Source: Phycisphaerae bacterium (GTDB lineage Bacteria > Planctomycetota > Phycisphaerae > Sedimentisphaerales > Anaerobacaceae). From it: 64,000 nt of DNA. Positions 45,157 to 55,083 of this stretch are shown here, piece by piece; the stretch's first letter is position 1; every line of letters starts with the position of its first letter. The stretch is taken from assembly GCA_028714855.1 (NCBI GenBank), contig JAQTLP010000009.1, positions 36,001-100,000 on the forward strand, given 5' to 3'. The position numbers were made by a program, and so were the translations under genes. The notes under the pieces were generated by a model, which saw only the letters and a list, made by a program, of their open reading frames with translations, was not told where the DNA came from and ran no database searches.

Positions 45157-46392
45157 TTAATAGATTTTTATTTCTTTCGGCCCAATTGTTACTGCCGTAA
45201 AATCTTTGAAAGGGTTACGCCGCAAAAACCCTAAAATAGAATCGACTGTTGTTTGTTCTATTTTATTTTTAATCTCGTCCAGACTGCGGACCCTGCCAAG
45301 TATATAGTAATCGCCTCCTATACCGGCAGCCCTGCTGCCGGACGATTCGCTTTGCAGGACGAGAGTGCTCTTAAGCCCGACTTTGGCCCGTTCGATTTCT
45401 TCTTCGCTGATTCCAACGCCGAGCCGGTTGAACTGGTCTGTTATTACATCAAGAGTCTCCTGAGCCTTATCCGGCGTTGTACCTGCATAGCACATTATAC
45501 CGGCCGCTTCTTTCAAGCTGTGATATTTTGCGGCTACTGCGTAGCAAAGGCCCCGCTTTTCCCTTACCTCTGTAAATAATCGTGCGCTCATCCCGCCCGA
45601 AAGGACCGATACCGCAACTCTGGCATTATAATAGTCTTCATCGGCAGGTTTGACTGTCTCGGTCATCAGGCCGATGTGCACTTGGGCGCCGTCATTGTGC
45701 AGATGCGTGTATTTGCCTGCCTTGTTTTGCTGTGGAATCACGTCTTGCTGCGACTGTTTTTTTACGTTAGAAAATAACCTTTCTATTTGCGCAACAACAG
45801 CATCAAAATCATATTTGCCTGCAACAGCGAAAATTGTCTGCGATAGAGTGAAGTTGTTCTTTATGATTCGCCTTGTTTTTTCGGCAGTGAGGGTCTTTAA
45901 TTCTGCGATTTCGCCTAAGGCGCTGCGTCCCAAAGGATCCGGATAGAATTGTTCCCGCAGCTTTAACATAACTTTCTGGCGGGGGTCGTCGTCAAGGGCG
46001 TGCACCCCATCGATTGCTAATTGCCTTGCCAATTCAAATTGGTCTTCTTTCAGGCCGGCACGCAGTATTATATCAGCATATAGTTCTATCGCTTCAGCCA
46101 GATTCCCCGATTCCAAAACAGCACCGATGATTGTATGAGAGCTGCCGACCGAACTGGAGCGATGCAGGCCGAGGCCATCAAGCGCATCGCCAAGGCTTCT
46201 ATTGTTTTTATCGCCTGCGCCTCTGAAAATCCAATCGGCAATAACACTTCCTGCTCCGCAGCAGCCGTCCGGAAATCTTGCAGCCCCCGCAGGAAGCATA
46301 AAATCGAACGCCACCGACCCGACTGCCTCCATCGGCTCACCAAGAACGACCATTCCGTTTTTTAAGATATGTTTATCGAGTCTTTCAGTCAT
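45157..46392 (-). CDS. M16 peptidase-like subunit lacking the zinc motif
   Basis: A 411-residue M16B paralogue. Where HXXEH belongs it reads GAGSVIADWIFRG, so it is not catalytic alone. It keeps the substrate-binding R/Y region REKRGLCYAVAAKYHS, which the HXXEH partner downstream appears to need. Gap of eight bases to that partner. The frame extends to a TTG at 46431, but the ATG at 46392 (MTERLDKHILKNGMVVLG) matches the family start. Confidence 0.88.
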   Translation of the reverse strand: MTERLDKHILKNGMVVLGEPMEAVGSVAFDFMLPAGAARFPDGCCGAGSVIADWIFRGAGDKNNRSLGDALDGLGLHRSSSVGSSHTIIGAVLESGNLAEAIELYADIILRAGLKEDQFELARQLAIDGVHALDDDPRQKVMLKLREQFYPDPLGRSALGEIAELKTLTAEKTRRIIKNNFTLSQTIFAVAGKYDFDAVVAQIERLFSNVKKQSQQDVIPQQNKAGKYTHLHNDGAQVHIGLMTETVKPADEDYYNARVAVSVLSGGMSARLFTEVREKRGLCYAVAAKYHSLKEAAGIMCYAGTTPDKAQETLDVITDQFNRLGVGISEEEIERAKVGLKSTLVLQSESSGSRAAGIGGDYYILGRVRSLDEIKNKIEQTTVDSILGFLRRNPFKDFTAVTIGPKEIKIY

Positions 46393-46516
46393 TGATAGCT
46401 CTAATCTACCAGTAAGGGGAGATGTTTTCAAAGGAATGCTTCAAAAATTCTGATGCTAACAAATATTTATCGTTTCCATCTGCTTCAGGATACAAAATAA
46501 GACCAAGATGTCGATA

Positions 46517-46840
46517 CTAGAATTGTTTCATTATTTTAAATAACTGAGAGTAATATTCCAATAGGTAAGGAACTAACTTTATTAAGAGATAAATGAACCA
46601 AGCTGTTATTATACCAACAAAAACTGTAACTGTAATCTTTGTATTTTTTTTATAACTCGGATGAAACCATACGAACGGCAGGGCAAACGGACCGACGAAC
46701 AAAAAGGCAACTATAATATTGGCGGTGTTGAAATACCATTTCGTTTTAGACTTGCCGGCTCCTTTGAGAAACTCGCCGCAGAAGCGGCACTTTACCGCTT
46801 CATCCTGAATTTCTTCCGCACAAAACGGACACTTCTTCAT
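46517..46840 (-). CDS. Zinc-ribbon double-TM membrane protein
   Basis: A 107-residue protein. The N-terminus is a zinc ribbon, [20 protein letters not shown], with two CxxC pairs; then [20 protein letters not shown] and [20 protein letters not shown] form two TM helices. This arrangement is common in small bacterial membrane proteins of unknown role (zinc-ribbon and GYF/TM2-like). It begins two bases after the smc stop, on the same strand, and so is probably in the smc transcript. Function unknown. Confidence 0.8.
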   Translation of the reverse strand: MKKCPFCAEEIQDEAVKCRFCGEFLKGAGKSKTKWYFNTANIIVAFLFVGPFALPFVWFHPSYKKNTKITVTVFVGIITAWFIYLLIKLVPYLLEYYSQLFKIMKQF

Positions 46841-46842
46841 TC

Positions 46843-49800
46843 TTATGCCACCGCAGCAGTTTCTTCGTCAACCTGGTCAAACCTGACGCTTATCTTCTTG
46901 CTCACTCCTCGCGTCTGCATCGTTATCCCGAACAGCACCTCTGCGATACTCATTGTGCGCTTGGAGTGGGTAATTACCACGAATTGTGATTCTTTCTGGA
47001 ATTCCCGCAGCAGCATATTGAATCGCTCATTGTTTGCCTCATCCAGCGGGGCGTCAACCTCATCCAGGAAACAGAACGGAGACGGCTTCGATTTGAAAAC
47101 CGAGAACAGCAGCGCAATCGCCGTCAATGCTTTTTCGCCGCCGCTGAGCAGTGATATGCTCATCGTCTCTTTGCCCGGCAGCCGGGCTATTATCTCTATC
47201 CCTGCATCGAGAATATCTTCGGTGTCTTCAAGCACTATATCGGCTTTGCCTCCGCCGAACAGCTTGCGGAAAACCTGCTGGAAGTTGCCCCTGATTTCCT
47301 CGAAAGTTTCTTTGAACCTTTCCCTGCTTTTCTTGTTAAGATGGCTTATCAATTGCTGCAGCTGGGCCTTGCTTTTGTTCAAATCCTCTACTTGAGTGCT
47401 TAAAAACTCATTTCGTTTGTCGAGGTCTTCCTGTTCAGCTATCGCGTCCACATTTACGTTGCCGAGCCGTTCAATCTTACCGCGAAGGTCGGTGATTTCT
47501 TCCCTTACCTTGTCCCAATCTACCTGGCTTTCCTTGTAATTCTCGTAGGCCTCGGCCAAATCAATCTGGAGCTCATCCCGGACTCTTTCAACAAGGTCTT
47601 CTCTCTTTACATCCAACTGGCTCAATTCTATTTTAACTCCGCCAATCGCTGACTCAACTTCGCTTTGCTCAGTCCTTTTCTGGCGAAGCAACTGTTCCGT
47701 TTGGGTTCGCTCTTCGAGCAGTTTTTCAATTTTTTCCTGAAGCAGGGTGCTGCTTTGCTGATTTTTCTCTTTTTCAACAAACAGCTCCGACACCGCTGAT
47801 TCGCAGCTGAGGATATCTCTCTGGGATTCCAGGGATTGTGTACTGCAGCTTTGTATCTCTGTTTGTGCCGTTTCCACAGCTATCTGGTTTTCCTGCATCT
47901 GGTTTTGCAGGCTTGCAATCGTTTGTTTCGATGCCTTGATTTGTTCGGTAATCTGCCCCAGAGCGACCCTCAAATCCGCGAACTTGCCCGCTTGTGTTTG
48001 CTGCTCGGCTTTCCGCTCGGAGAATCTTGCCTCAAGCTCTTCTATGCGTTTTGTTCGCTGGCTGTCCACCGCCTCCAGTTCCTGCAATTTCTGTTTCGAG
48101 TCGTATTCTTTCTGTGCCGACTGGGCAATTTGCGCCTCCAGCAGACCGATTTCACCGGCTATCAGCGGCTGTTCTTCGCTCAGTCGTTTTATATCCTGCT
48201 CATAAACCGTCAGTTTCGAGATTGCCTGCATCTTTTCGGTATTGGCTTCATAAATAGCTGTCCGCAGCTCCCTGCATAATTTAGCCAGATGCTCGTTCGT
48301 ATGAGTGTTTCTTTCTATTTGTCCCTCAATCTCTGCGATTTCCGCTTCGAGTTGGCCGATTGTGTCCTGCAGCTGGCGGAGCCGGCTCTTTCGCGATATC
48401 AAGCCTGTGGCTTTTCCCAAAGGTCCGAGCTTTATCACGCCGTCGGCGCCTAAAAATTCGCCCCTTAGAGTAACGAATTTGTAATCACCGCCAATGCTCC
48501 CGGCCAGTTCAATCGCGGCATCAATCGAGTCAACTACTATCGTTTTACCCAACAGTTTCCAAGCCAATGGTGCATATTTGCTATCGCCTTTCACGAACTC
48601 GGCAAGCCTACCCTTTACATGCTCGAATTTCGACAAATCCTTTTTATCTACAAACGGCTCTATTTTATCCGTGCATATAAAATTCACCCTGCCTTCGAGA
48701 TCCTCGATTGTTTCTTTATCGGCCAACAGTTTGCTTGTGCTGCTGATTACGAGAGCGTCGGTTCGGCCCTCAAGCGCAGCCTCAACAGCGTTTGCATATT
48801 CGACGTCGGCTGCTATGGCCTCTGCCAATATTCCTTCCACGTAATCGAATTTAGGACGGCTTTGCAGTATGTTTTTAATCGCGTTATTAAGGCCTTCGCG
48901 CCTTGCCTCCATATCCGCCAATATCGACAATTCGCTGTTCAGTGCGCTTCGCGTCTCTTTGCTTTGTGCCAATCGCTTACTCTCTGTTGCAATCAAGCTG
49001 TTGACTTCTTCTGTCTCTTTATGCTTGGAGTCCAGACTTTGCTGCAATTCGCCCAGCACTTTCTCTATATCGCCCAGACGGGCGGCGTGCTGCGCTTTTT
49101 CCGTTAAGAGTTTTTCAAGCTCTGCCCGGCTGGTCTCTGCACGGCCGGACAAACGGTCTTTCTGGCTGGATAGATTGCTGCGATAAGCACCGATGCTCTG
49201 CACCTCGTTATGAAGCTGTGCCGTCCTCCTGACTATATCTATAATACCTGATTTTTCGTCTTCCAAATCAGCATCGAGGGACGCGCATTCAGCGTCTATT
49301 TCCTGAAGGACTTTTTGAAGCTGTTCAGCTTCCAGTTTTTTGCTCTCGAACATTTCTTCGCCGTTTGCAAGCTCGACCCCGTATTGTCTCAAATCGTTAT
49401 CGAAAAGATTTTTCTGCTCCTGCAGCTTTTCGATTCTTTTCTCAGCTTCTTCTTTTCTCTGCTTCAGTTCCGCGATTCTGGTTCGCAAGAATTCAATTCG
49501 CTGCAAGTTCTGCTCGATTTTGCTTTGTACGGCGACAAGGCAGTTCCCCGTGCGGCTTAACTCGTTCTCTGTTTCTATTATTTTTTGGCCTAATTCGCTC
49601 ATTAGAGCGTCATTTTGGGCCACTTTTGCGACAACACCGGCAAGCCTGTCTTCAAGATGTTCAAGGCCAGATTTTTTCTCTGCGCTCTGAGCACGGTTCT
49701 TTGCGTATTCAGACAACGAATAATTCACCTGCAGCTCTTTGAGCCTCCCACAGTATTCCAGGTAGTTTCTTGCTTTGCCTGCCTGATACTTTATGCTTCG

Positions 49801-50418
49801 AAGCTGCTTTTGTACCTCGGCTAAAATATCCGCAAGCCGCAGCAGGTTTTGTTCGGTATATTCCAGTTTGCGAAGGGCCTCTTTTTTATGAGCCCTGTAT
49901 TTGCTTATACCGGCTGCTTCTTCGAATATAGCCCTTCTGTCTGTTTTCGAAGCATTTAACAGCTGCCCAACCTGTCCCTGCTCAATAATCGAGTAGGCCT
50001 TGACCCCAACGCCGGTGTCCATAAACAATTCGCGGATGTCTTTAAGCCGGCAGATTTTATTGTTTATACGGTATTCGCTTTCGCCGCTCTTATAAATCCT
50101 GCGTGTAATCTGCACCTCGTCGGTGTCGATTGGCAATTGCCTGCTCCCTGTTCCATTTGGATTCGAGAGAAACAGGCTTACTTCCGCCGTCCCTGCGGGT
50201 TTTCTGCTGCTGCTGCCGCTGAATATCACATCCGCCATTTGCTCGCTTCGAAGGCTCTTGACACTTTGTTCGCCGAGCACCCATTTTACCGCATCGACGA
50301 CATTGCTTTTGCCACAGCCGTTGGGGCCGACAATGGCGGTTATTGGTGCATCGAAGGTCAATTCAACCTTGTCGGCGAAGCTTTTAAACCCGTTGAGGAC
50401 GATTTTTTCAAGTCTCAT
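46843..50418 (-). CDS. smc: Chromosome segregation protein SMC
   Basis: A 1191-residue SMC ATPase that compacts and segregates the chromosome. N-terminal Walker [21 protein letters not shown]; first long coiled coil (about 170-500); hinge around residues 520-670 ([29 protein letters not shown]); second coiled coil; C-terminal signature [19 protein letters not shown] and Walker [21 protein letters not shown]. Length and layout are normal. ScpA and ScpB are not in the window. The zinc-ribbon gene follows two bases after the stop. ATG at 50418 with a GGGAATATAG-type upstream run. Confidence 0.97.
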   Translation of the reverse strand: MRLEKIVLNGFKSFADKVELTFDAPITAIVGPNGCGKSNVVDAVKWVLGEQSVKSLRSEQMADVIFSGSSSRKPAGTAEVSLFLSNPNGTGSRQLPIDTDEVQITRRIYKSGESEYRINNKICRLKDIRELFMDTGVGVKAYSIIEQGQVGQLLNASKTDRRAIFEEAAGISKYRAHKKEALRKLEYTEQNLLRLADILAEVQKQLRSIKYQAGKARNYLEYCGRLKELQVNYSLSEYAKNRAQSAEKKSGLEHLEDRLAGVVAKVAQNDALMSELGQKIIETENELSRTGNCLVAVQSKIEQNLQRIEFLRTRIAELKQRKEEAEKRIEKLQEQKNLFDNDLRQYGVELANGEEMFESKKLEAEQLQKVLQEIDAECASLDADLEDEKSGIIDIVRRTAQLHNEVQSIGAYRSNLSSQKDRLSGRAETSRAELEKLLTEKAQHAARLGDIEKVLGELQQSLDSKHKETEEVNSLIATESKRLAQSKETRSALNSELSILADMEARREGLNNAIKNILQSRPKFDYVEGILAEAIAADVEYANAVEAALEGRTDALVISSTSKLLADKETIEDLEGRVNFICTDKIEPFVDKKDLSKFEHVKGRLAEFVKGDSKYAPLAWKLLGKTIVVDSIDAAIELAGSIGGDYKFVTLRGEFLGADGVIKLGPLGKATGLISRKSRLRQLQDTIGQLEAEIAEIEGQIERNTHTNEHLAKLCRELRTAIYEANTEKMQAISKLTVYEQDIKRLSEEQPLIAGEIGLLEAQIAQSAQKEYDSKQKLQELEAVDSQRTKRIEELEARFSERKAEQQTQAGKFADLRVALGQITEQIKASKQTIASLQNQMQENQIAVETAQTEIQSCSTQSLESQRDILSCESAVSELFVEKEKNQQSSTLLQEKIEKLLEERTQTEQLLRQKRTEQSEVESAIGGVKIELSQLDVKREDLVERVRDELQIDLAEAYENYKESQVDWDKVREEITDLRGKIERLGNVNVDAIAEQEDLDKRNEFLSTQVEDLNKSKAQLQQLISHLNKKSRERFKETFEEIRGNFQQVFRKLFGGGKADIVLEDTEDILDAGIEIIARLPGKETMSISLLSGGEKALTAIALLFSVFKSKPSPFCFLDEVDAPLDEANNERFNMLLREFQKESQFVVITHSKRTMSIAEVLFGITMQTRGVSKKISVRFDQVDEETAAVA

Positions 50419-50509
50419 CTATATTCCCTACTCTTAGTTATGATAACTGATATTACGCGGCATACCCGCTACAGCCGGATAGATACCACTATTATTATCG
50501 GCTGATGAC

Positions 50510-52141
50510 CTATTTTCTCTTGATAATTAGGTCGATTTTAGGCAGGGGCCCAGCCTGAAACTCCGCTTCCACCGCGCCTTTGTCACACATCTGTTTCAAA
50601 AGGGCGATTGCTTCAGTATATGAGACATTTAATCCTCGACGATCTTCTTTGGCCTTTTTTAGCGGTTCTTCGCACAGTGTTTGGATAATGTCGCCAAGTT
50701 CAAATGAGCTTTTTAGCTGCATCATTACATTGGGCCGTTTGGGGTGTTTGCGGATTATTGAGACATATTTCTGACCTGCAGGGGCGTTTATTGTAATACT
50801 GCCGTCCTCCGACTGGATAAAGATATCGTCACGGCAGTATATCGGAGCACCGAACAGCACAATTCGGGGCTGACCGCTCCGGTAAACGAAAATGCCCTTG
50901 TATTCGGTTTGTGAGATTTGCTCAAGGTAAAAATTACGCGCAATCAGCGTTTGCCTTATTATAAGGTCGTCTAATTTTCTTAAGTTTTCATATGCCGCCA
51001 ATGTGATATTGGGGTCGTTGTCCCGCAGTACTTTTCGCGCTATCGCAATCGCATCGTTCCGTTTCGCCGATGTAGTAATCGCCTCCAAAGCCTCGACCCG
51101 ATAAGCTGAATCTTTGTTCAATGCTATTTCTCGAAGGGTATTCAGACCGTCATCACTGCCCAGATTGAGCATGCATCTGGCTGTTCTTAGACGTACCTGC
51201 TCCTGAGATGAATTCAGAAGGGCGGCCAGCTTGCTGAGGCTTTCGTTTCCGATGGCTTCTAGAGCTGTCTCAGCTGTGTACTTGTCTTTAGAAACAGCAA
51301 GCTTTTGGATGAACGTGCTTATTCTTTCCCTGGTAGCTTCCGGAGTCTCCGAAAGGTATATCGCCTTGACTATCGAAACGAATCTTTGTTTTTGTTTTTT
51401 GTATGCAGCAGGTACTTTTAATTCAACCTGGCTGGCGGAGACCGCTCTGGCTGCTCCGTAACCAAAACGCCCGTTTAGTTTGCTGCAAATAAGGCTTGCG
51501 ATTCTTAAATCAGGCTGACTAAGCCCCATATTTATCTCGTATTCGTTGAGGACCCTGCCGCCAGCCATGATATAGACGTTTTTTTTATTTGTTTTGCCGG
51601 GACTTAAGGTATCTACAAAGACCGGTCCTTTCGCCGTAGCCAAAGGTTTCATAGCTACACCAAACCCTCCTATTGCCTTAAGCTCAGCGCCATACAGCCA
51701 CCCGCCTTCCAGAGAGGTTGTTTGTGTGCCGGGCAGAGCAGATACACTTACATCGAAGTATTGGTTTTTCGGAACTGCCGTCGGCATAATCCCCTGCACT
51801 AATACCACCGCCGTATCGGGACTATTAATAAGCTCATCAACGTTCACCTTTTCCTCATCCAATTGCTTCAGGATATATTGCTTGAGATATTCTCTAATTT
51901 GGGCCGGACATTCACTTGAACCTGTTCCACTTAGTCCGCCGACCAGACCGTATCCCTCGACGGGGATTGGGTCAAAGGGGAATACCTCCGCCAGCGACCC
52001 TATTGTAGCACCCAAATCTATTTTTGCTGCTGGTTCATTTGGTTCTTTAACAGTTTGGGCCGGCCTGCCGCAGCCGTTTATAAAAAAAACAATAAACAGT
52101 ATGCTTATTAAGTAAGCCGGTTTTAGATAGTTACTATTCAT
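50510..52141 (-). CDS. Lipoprotein with a FlgI (P-ring)-like fold and HEAT repeats
   Basis: A 543-residue protein. Lipobox-like signal peptide (ILFIVFFINGCGRPA, Cys near residue 24). The N-terminal ~250 residues match flagellar P-ring protein FlgI: GYGLVGGLSGTGSSECPAQI, YFDVSVSALPGTQTTSLEGG, and GYGAARAVSASQVELKVPA. A block of about 130 residues with HEAT-type helices follows (YTAETALEAIGNESLSKLAA, VRLRTARCMLNLGSDDGLNT), then the FlgI C-terminal pattern (FELGDIIQTLCEEPL, YTEAIALLKQMCDKGAVEAE). No flagellar neighbours occur. It starts with an AGGTG ribosome site before 52141. The role is unknown; it may form a periplasmic ring around another envelope machine. Confidence 0.75.
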   Translation of the reverse strand: MNSNYLKPAYLISILFIVFFINGCGRPAQTVKEPNEPAAKIDLGATIGSLAEVFPFDPIPVEGYGLVGGLSGTGSSECPAQIREYLKQYILKQLDEEKVNVDELINSPDTAVVLVQGIMPTAVPKNQYFDVSVSALPGTQTTSLEGGWLYGAELKAIGGFGVAMKPLATAKGPVFVDTLSPGKTNKKNVYIMAGGRVLNEYEINMGLSQPDLRIASLICSKLNGRFGYGAARAVSASQVELKVPAAYKKQKQRFVSIVKAIYLSETPEATRERISTFIQKLAVSKDKYTAETALEAIGNESLSKLAALLNSSQEQVRLRTARCMLNLGSDDGLNTLREIALNKDSAYRVEALEAITTSAKRNDAIAIARKVLRDNDPNITLAAYENLRKLDDLIIRQTLIARNFYLEQISQTEYKGIFVYRSGQPRIVLFGAPIYCRDDIFIQSEDGSITINAPAGQKYVSIIRKHPKRPNVMMQLKSSFELGDIIQTLCEEPLKKAKEDRRGLNVSYTEAIALLKQMCDKGAVEAEFQAGPLPKIDLIIKRK

Positions 52142-52325
52142 TTGGCACCTAAAAAGAACTAAACTTGTCGCCCGCGAAAACGGGAATTTGCAACTAAGAA
52201 CCTGCCCAAATACTATGTTTTGCCGGATTTTTAGTCAAGTCTTATCTTGGTCGGCATAGCAGGTAAGTGTGATTGATATACAGAGCCGGTTGGCCTTGGG
52301 CAGGAAACCGGGATATGCCCAAATA

Positions 52326-52361
52326 AAAATGGCTGGAGTGGTAGGCACTCACAGCCATTTT
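52326..52361 (-). terminator. Intrinsic terminator of the second PEP-CTERM gene
   Basis: On the minus strand AAAATGGCTG-T-GAGTG CCTAC CACTC-CAGCCATTTT forms a 15 bp stem with one bulged U, followed by TATTT. It lies about 23 bases after the PEP-CTERM stop. Confidence 0.75.
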
Positions 52362-52383
52362 GTAATTGGTATTTGCGGTTTTG

Positions 52384-53079
52384 TTAACGTTTGCGTTTAT
52401 TTCTAATAGCAAACATACTACCAAGTCCGAGTAATGCTATTGTTACAGGTTCCGGGACAGGGTTGTATTCATATGCAACGGTAATCAGACCACCCGTCAG
52501 GCCAAGCGTGTAGATGCTTGGGCCATACCCGCCGGTTGTAGAGATGAAAGTCGAGACGTTTGTACTCAGCCAAGCGTCAAAGGTTCCTGCACCCGTGAAA
52601 GAAGCCAGGACAGCCCCGTTTGTGCTGCTTGTAGACTCGATGTCGTTTCCCGAACCGCCCGTAACCGAAAAAGCGTCCGTACCTATATAATCAGGTACTC
52701 CGTCATTGTCGAGCGTGACCGAGCCCGAGCCTGTCTGCAGCGGTACCGCAGTGACAACCAAAGCGCTGCTTAACACGTCGATTGTGACCTCAGCTCCAAT
52801 TCCTAATGTCACATCCGATGGAGAGCCTCCCTCGTTGTCCCAATGAATTTGGCCGGCGTAGGTGTCAGAGTTCAAAGTCAGAGTCACTTTCGTCAACGTG
52901 CCAAGTGCAGGATTGAATTTTGACAACGAAGCACCAGCCCACCCGGCCGCAGAGCCAACAGTAGTCGGCCCGTAGGTATCCGAGTACGTGACCAGTGCAG
53001 CATTAGCGGTGGTTATCAAGCTCAATATTACCACCACAACTAATGCCATAATCGTGCTAAGCTTGTGTGTGTTTTTCAT
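52384..53079 (-). CDS. PEP-CTERM sorted secreted protein
   Basis: A 231-residue exported protein: signal peptide (IMALVVVVILSLITTANA), a beta-rich body with 'PATV/GS' repeats such as YSDTYGPTTVGSAAGWAG and DTYAGQIHWDNEGGSPSDVT (choice-of-anchor/autotransporter-like), and the tag VPEPVTIALLGLGSMFAIRNKRKR. The tail is intact, unlike the protein at 26239. It has its own strong promoter (53133-53161) and terminator (52326-52361), so it is a monocistronic secreted protein. Exosortase is not in the window. Start ATG at 53079 follows GGGGGGGAAATC. Confidence 0.88.
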   Translation of the reverse strand: MKNTHKLSTIMALVVVVILSLITTANAALVTYSDTYGPTTVGSAAGWAGASLSKFNPALGTLTKVTLTLNSDTYAGQIHWDNEGGSPSDVTLGIGAEVTIDVLSSALVVTAVPLQTGSGSVTLDNDGVPDYIGTDAFSVTGGSGNDIESTSSTNGAVLASFTGAGTFDAWLSTNVSTFISTTGGYGPSIYTLGLTGGLITVAYEYNPVPEPVTIALLGLGSMFAIRNKRKR

Positions 53080-53132
53080 CTGATTTCCCCCCCAAATAAA
53101 TGTTTCTAAATTTATCCCCCAACGATGGCTCT

Positions 53133-53161
53133 ATTATATCCGAAGGTCTATGGTAATTCAA
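53133..53161 (-). promoter_or_regulatory. Promoter of the second PEP-CTERM gene
   Basis: On the minus strand TTGAAT (53156-53161), a 17-base spacer and a perfect TATAAT (53133-53138), about 54 bases before the start codon. Confidence 0.7.
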
Positions 53162-53309
53162 GTTTTATCTGTAAAAAAACCCGATTTTCAATCATTTCGT
53201 GATATACGGCTTGTGACTGGTATTATTATAGGGCGAGCCGAGTTTTTTTTTGCTTCGGTGATACGCTTTTTCTGCAAAGGCAGTATGGAATCAGCCGGTG
53301 TTTGGTCAC

Positions 53310-53380
53310 TCACCGATTATCTGGCAGATGATTGTTCTTGTCCTTGGACTGGTATCAAAATCTACCAGGACAATTTACTG
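53310..53380 (-). pseudogene. Remnant of a yjbQ 3' end
   Basis: These 71 bases match 55088-55158, the 3' part of the intact yjbQ gene, at roughly 80% identity by eye (TATCAAAATCTACCAGGACA against TATCAAAATCTACTAGGACA). Same orientation. It joins directly to a fragment of the FlgI-like gene at 53374-53380. Confidence 0.8.
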
Positions 53381-53469
53381 CAAATAAGGCTTGTGATTCT
53401 TAAATCAGGCTGACGAAGCACAATATTTATCTCGTACTCGTTGAGGACCCTGCCGCCAGCCAGGATATA
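53378..53469 (-). pseudogene. Remnant of the FlgI-like lipoprotein gene
   Basis: These 92 bases match 51483-51574 in the FlgI-like gene (about 93% by eye; TGCAAATAAGGCTTGTGATT against TGCAAATAAGGCTTGCGATT), in the same orientation. It directly abuts the yjbQ remnant. Both parent genes share TTTGCTGC at the junction point, so the join looks like microhomology-mediated recombination. The rest of the 53162-53534 gap shows no gene. Confidence 0.85.
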
Positions 53470-53534
53470 ATTGCCTTGCGATATTCTCAAATTTCGTTTT
53501 AGCCTTTATTTCTCTTGAATTGGCAAAACTTCCT

Positions 53535-55043
53535 CTATCTAAGATAAAACCAGTTAAACGGGTTAGAGAAAATCTCTGCGGTTAACCATAGTTCAGACAA
53601 GGTAATGCCGACGGCTAATACTGCGATGGCCAATAGGACGGCGTATCTCCCCAGCCGTCGGAATGTATATTCCAGCCCTTCAATATATATAAGCAGGAAT
53701 GGCAGCAGTGCTCCGGCTATTAGACGGCCGGAGACAAAGTACGGCAGCTCCCGTGAGGGATAGGGACAATCATTGAAATCGTAGAGTATTGACAGAAAAG
53801 CCAGAAATGCCACTGACGTGCCAACCACCAGGAAACTCATGACAAGCACAAAACGATAACGCCCATTTGTTTTGTTCCTGTTCAATATGACACCAAAGCC
53901 GCAGATGGTAACAAGCACCGCTGAAGAAACTACGTAAAACAAATCCGCACCCCACCATGCCATCCGTTCAATATGCCAGACGAATTCACCCCGCCAAAAC
54001 GTCTTTGTCGATTCGGCAAGGAAGAAACACAACCCTTTGTACGTGAAAATCGGATGGTCTGACAGCTTGCCTAAGGGCTTTACTACCCATCCAAAAAATT
54101 CTATCTTTTCTTTTGTCCCAGTGATATCTCCGAACACAAGATAATTCCGTAATAACCAGATGCCGACAGGTACCACTACCGCTGCCAGCAGTATGCAAAG
54201 CCGGGGCAGATATTCCCTGATCTTTTTTTCGCTGAAAAGTTTTCTAACCTTGAGCACGACAATCACACATAATAGCACCAGCATCGCTATATTAGATAAC
54301 TTCACCAGTAGCGTTGCCGCTGCCGCCAGCCCTGTTAAAAGGTGGTAGTGAACTGATTTGCTTTCGAAATATATCTGAAGCAGCAGGAAAAACGATATCG
54401 CAAAAAGCAGTGACGAAATGGCGTCGCTGTTAATAGAGTAGAATGCATCTTGTGGGAAGAAGGCCACGAATAATGGCAGCCCTATTCGCAGCAGCGACCC
54501 ATCTGGGTAAAACGTCCGGCCCAGCCGGTAGGAAAACCATACCAGCAAAGTAAAAAGAGGCACATTCAGAAATCGTATCCAATATATCAGCTGCCCGCCG
54601 CTTATTCCGAGTATTCTGCCGGCACTGCACCAGATGCCTGCCACCATATAGTAGACGGGAAACGATGCTGTTTCATGATTCTCATAGTTTTGCCATACCG
54701 CGACTGCATCGGCAAAGTTCTGGGATTTCAGTATTTCCTGTAAGTTTGGATAAGCCCACAACGGTATGGGAACTAAAATTTGTTCCGGTTTGGATACATA
54801 CTCAGTCGTCCCATAGAGTAAAATAAGTTCCGCTGACTCACGGCTGAAGTTTTCTACAGCGGCACGAGGAATTTGACCGTTGGAGTATTTGTATACCAGG
54901 TCGAAGTGTGCATCCTCATCAACGTTGTTAAATAAAGGAAATGCCGCATTAAAGATGAATATCCGAACTGCGGCTATGATGCATAACACAAAAACGATGG
55001 CATACTCATGACTGGCCGGAGGATTTATCTTATGATTAAACAC
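53535..55043 (-). CDS. Polytopic membrane protein, DUF2142/GT-C-like
   Basis: A 502-residue inner-membrane protein with about 11 hydrophobic helices. The first periplasmic loop reads FNNVDEDAHFDLVYKYSNGQ with a D-E-x-x-H motif typical of the DUF2142-type GT-C-like group (PDEPAHF), followed by ISGGQLIYWIRFLNVPLFTL and a Phe/Tyr-rich C-terminal half. Such proteins are thought to transfer sugars to envelope glycans. No soluble C-terminal domain is present. The start (ATG at 55043) lies 40 bases from the yjbQ stop on the same strand, so it may be cotranscribed downstream of yjbQ. Confidence 0.7.
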   Translation of the reverse strand: MFNHKINPPASHEYAIVFVLCIIAAVRIFIFNAAFPLFNNVDEDAHFDLVYKYSNGQIPRAAVENFSRESAELILLYGTTEYVSKPEQILVPIPLWAYPNLQEILKSQNFADAVAVWQNYENHETASFPVYYMVAGIWCSAGRILGISGGQLIYWIRFLNVPLFTLLVWFSYRLGRTFYPDGSLLRIGLPLFVAFFPQDAFYSINSDAISSLLFAISFFLLLQIYFESKSVHYHLLTGLAAAATLLVKLSNIAMLVLLCVIVVLKVRKLFSEKKIREYLPRLCILLAAVVVPVGIWLLRNYLVFGDITGTKEKIEFFGWVVKPLGKLSDHPIFTYKGLCFFLAESTKTFWRGEFVWHIERMAWWGADLFYVVSSAVLVTICGFGVILNRNKTNGRYRFVLVMSFLVVGTSVAFLAFLSILYDFNDCPYPSRELPYFVSGRLIAGALLPFLLIYIEGLEYTFRRLGRYAVLLAIAVLAVGITLSELWLTAEIFSNPFNWFYLR

Positions 55044-55083
55044 ATTCTTTGCCTTAATAAATCGTAATCGGTAAATGACCTAT

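Noticed and set aside
53150..53413. 87-codon plus-strand frame in the gap
   Set aside because: It runs antisense through the yjbQ and FlgI-like remnants, so it is not a gene.
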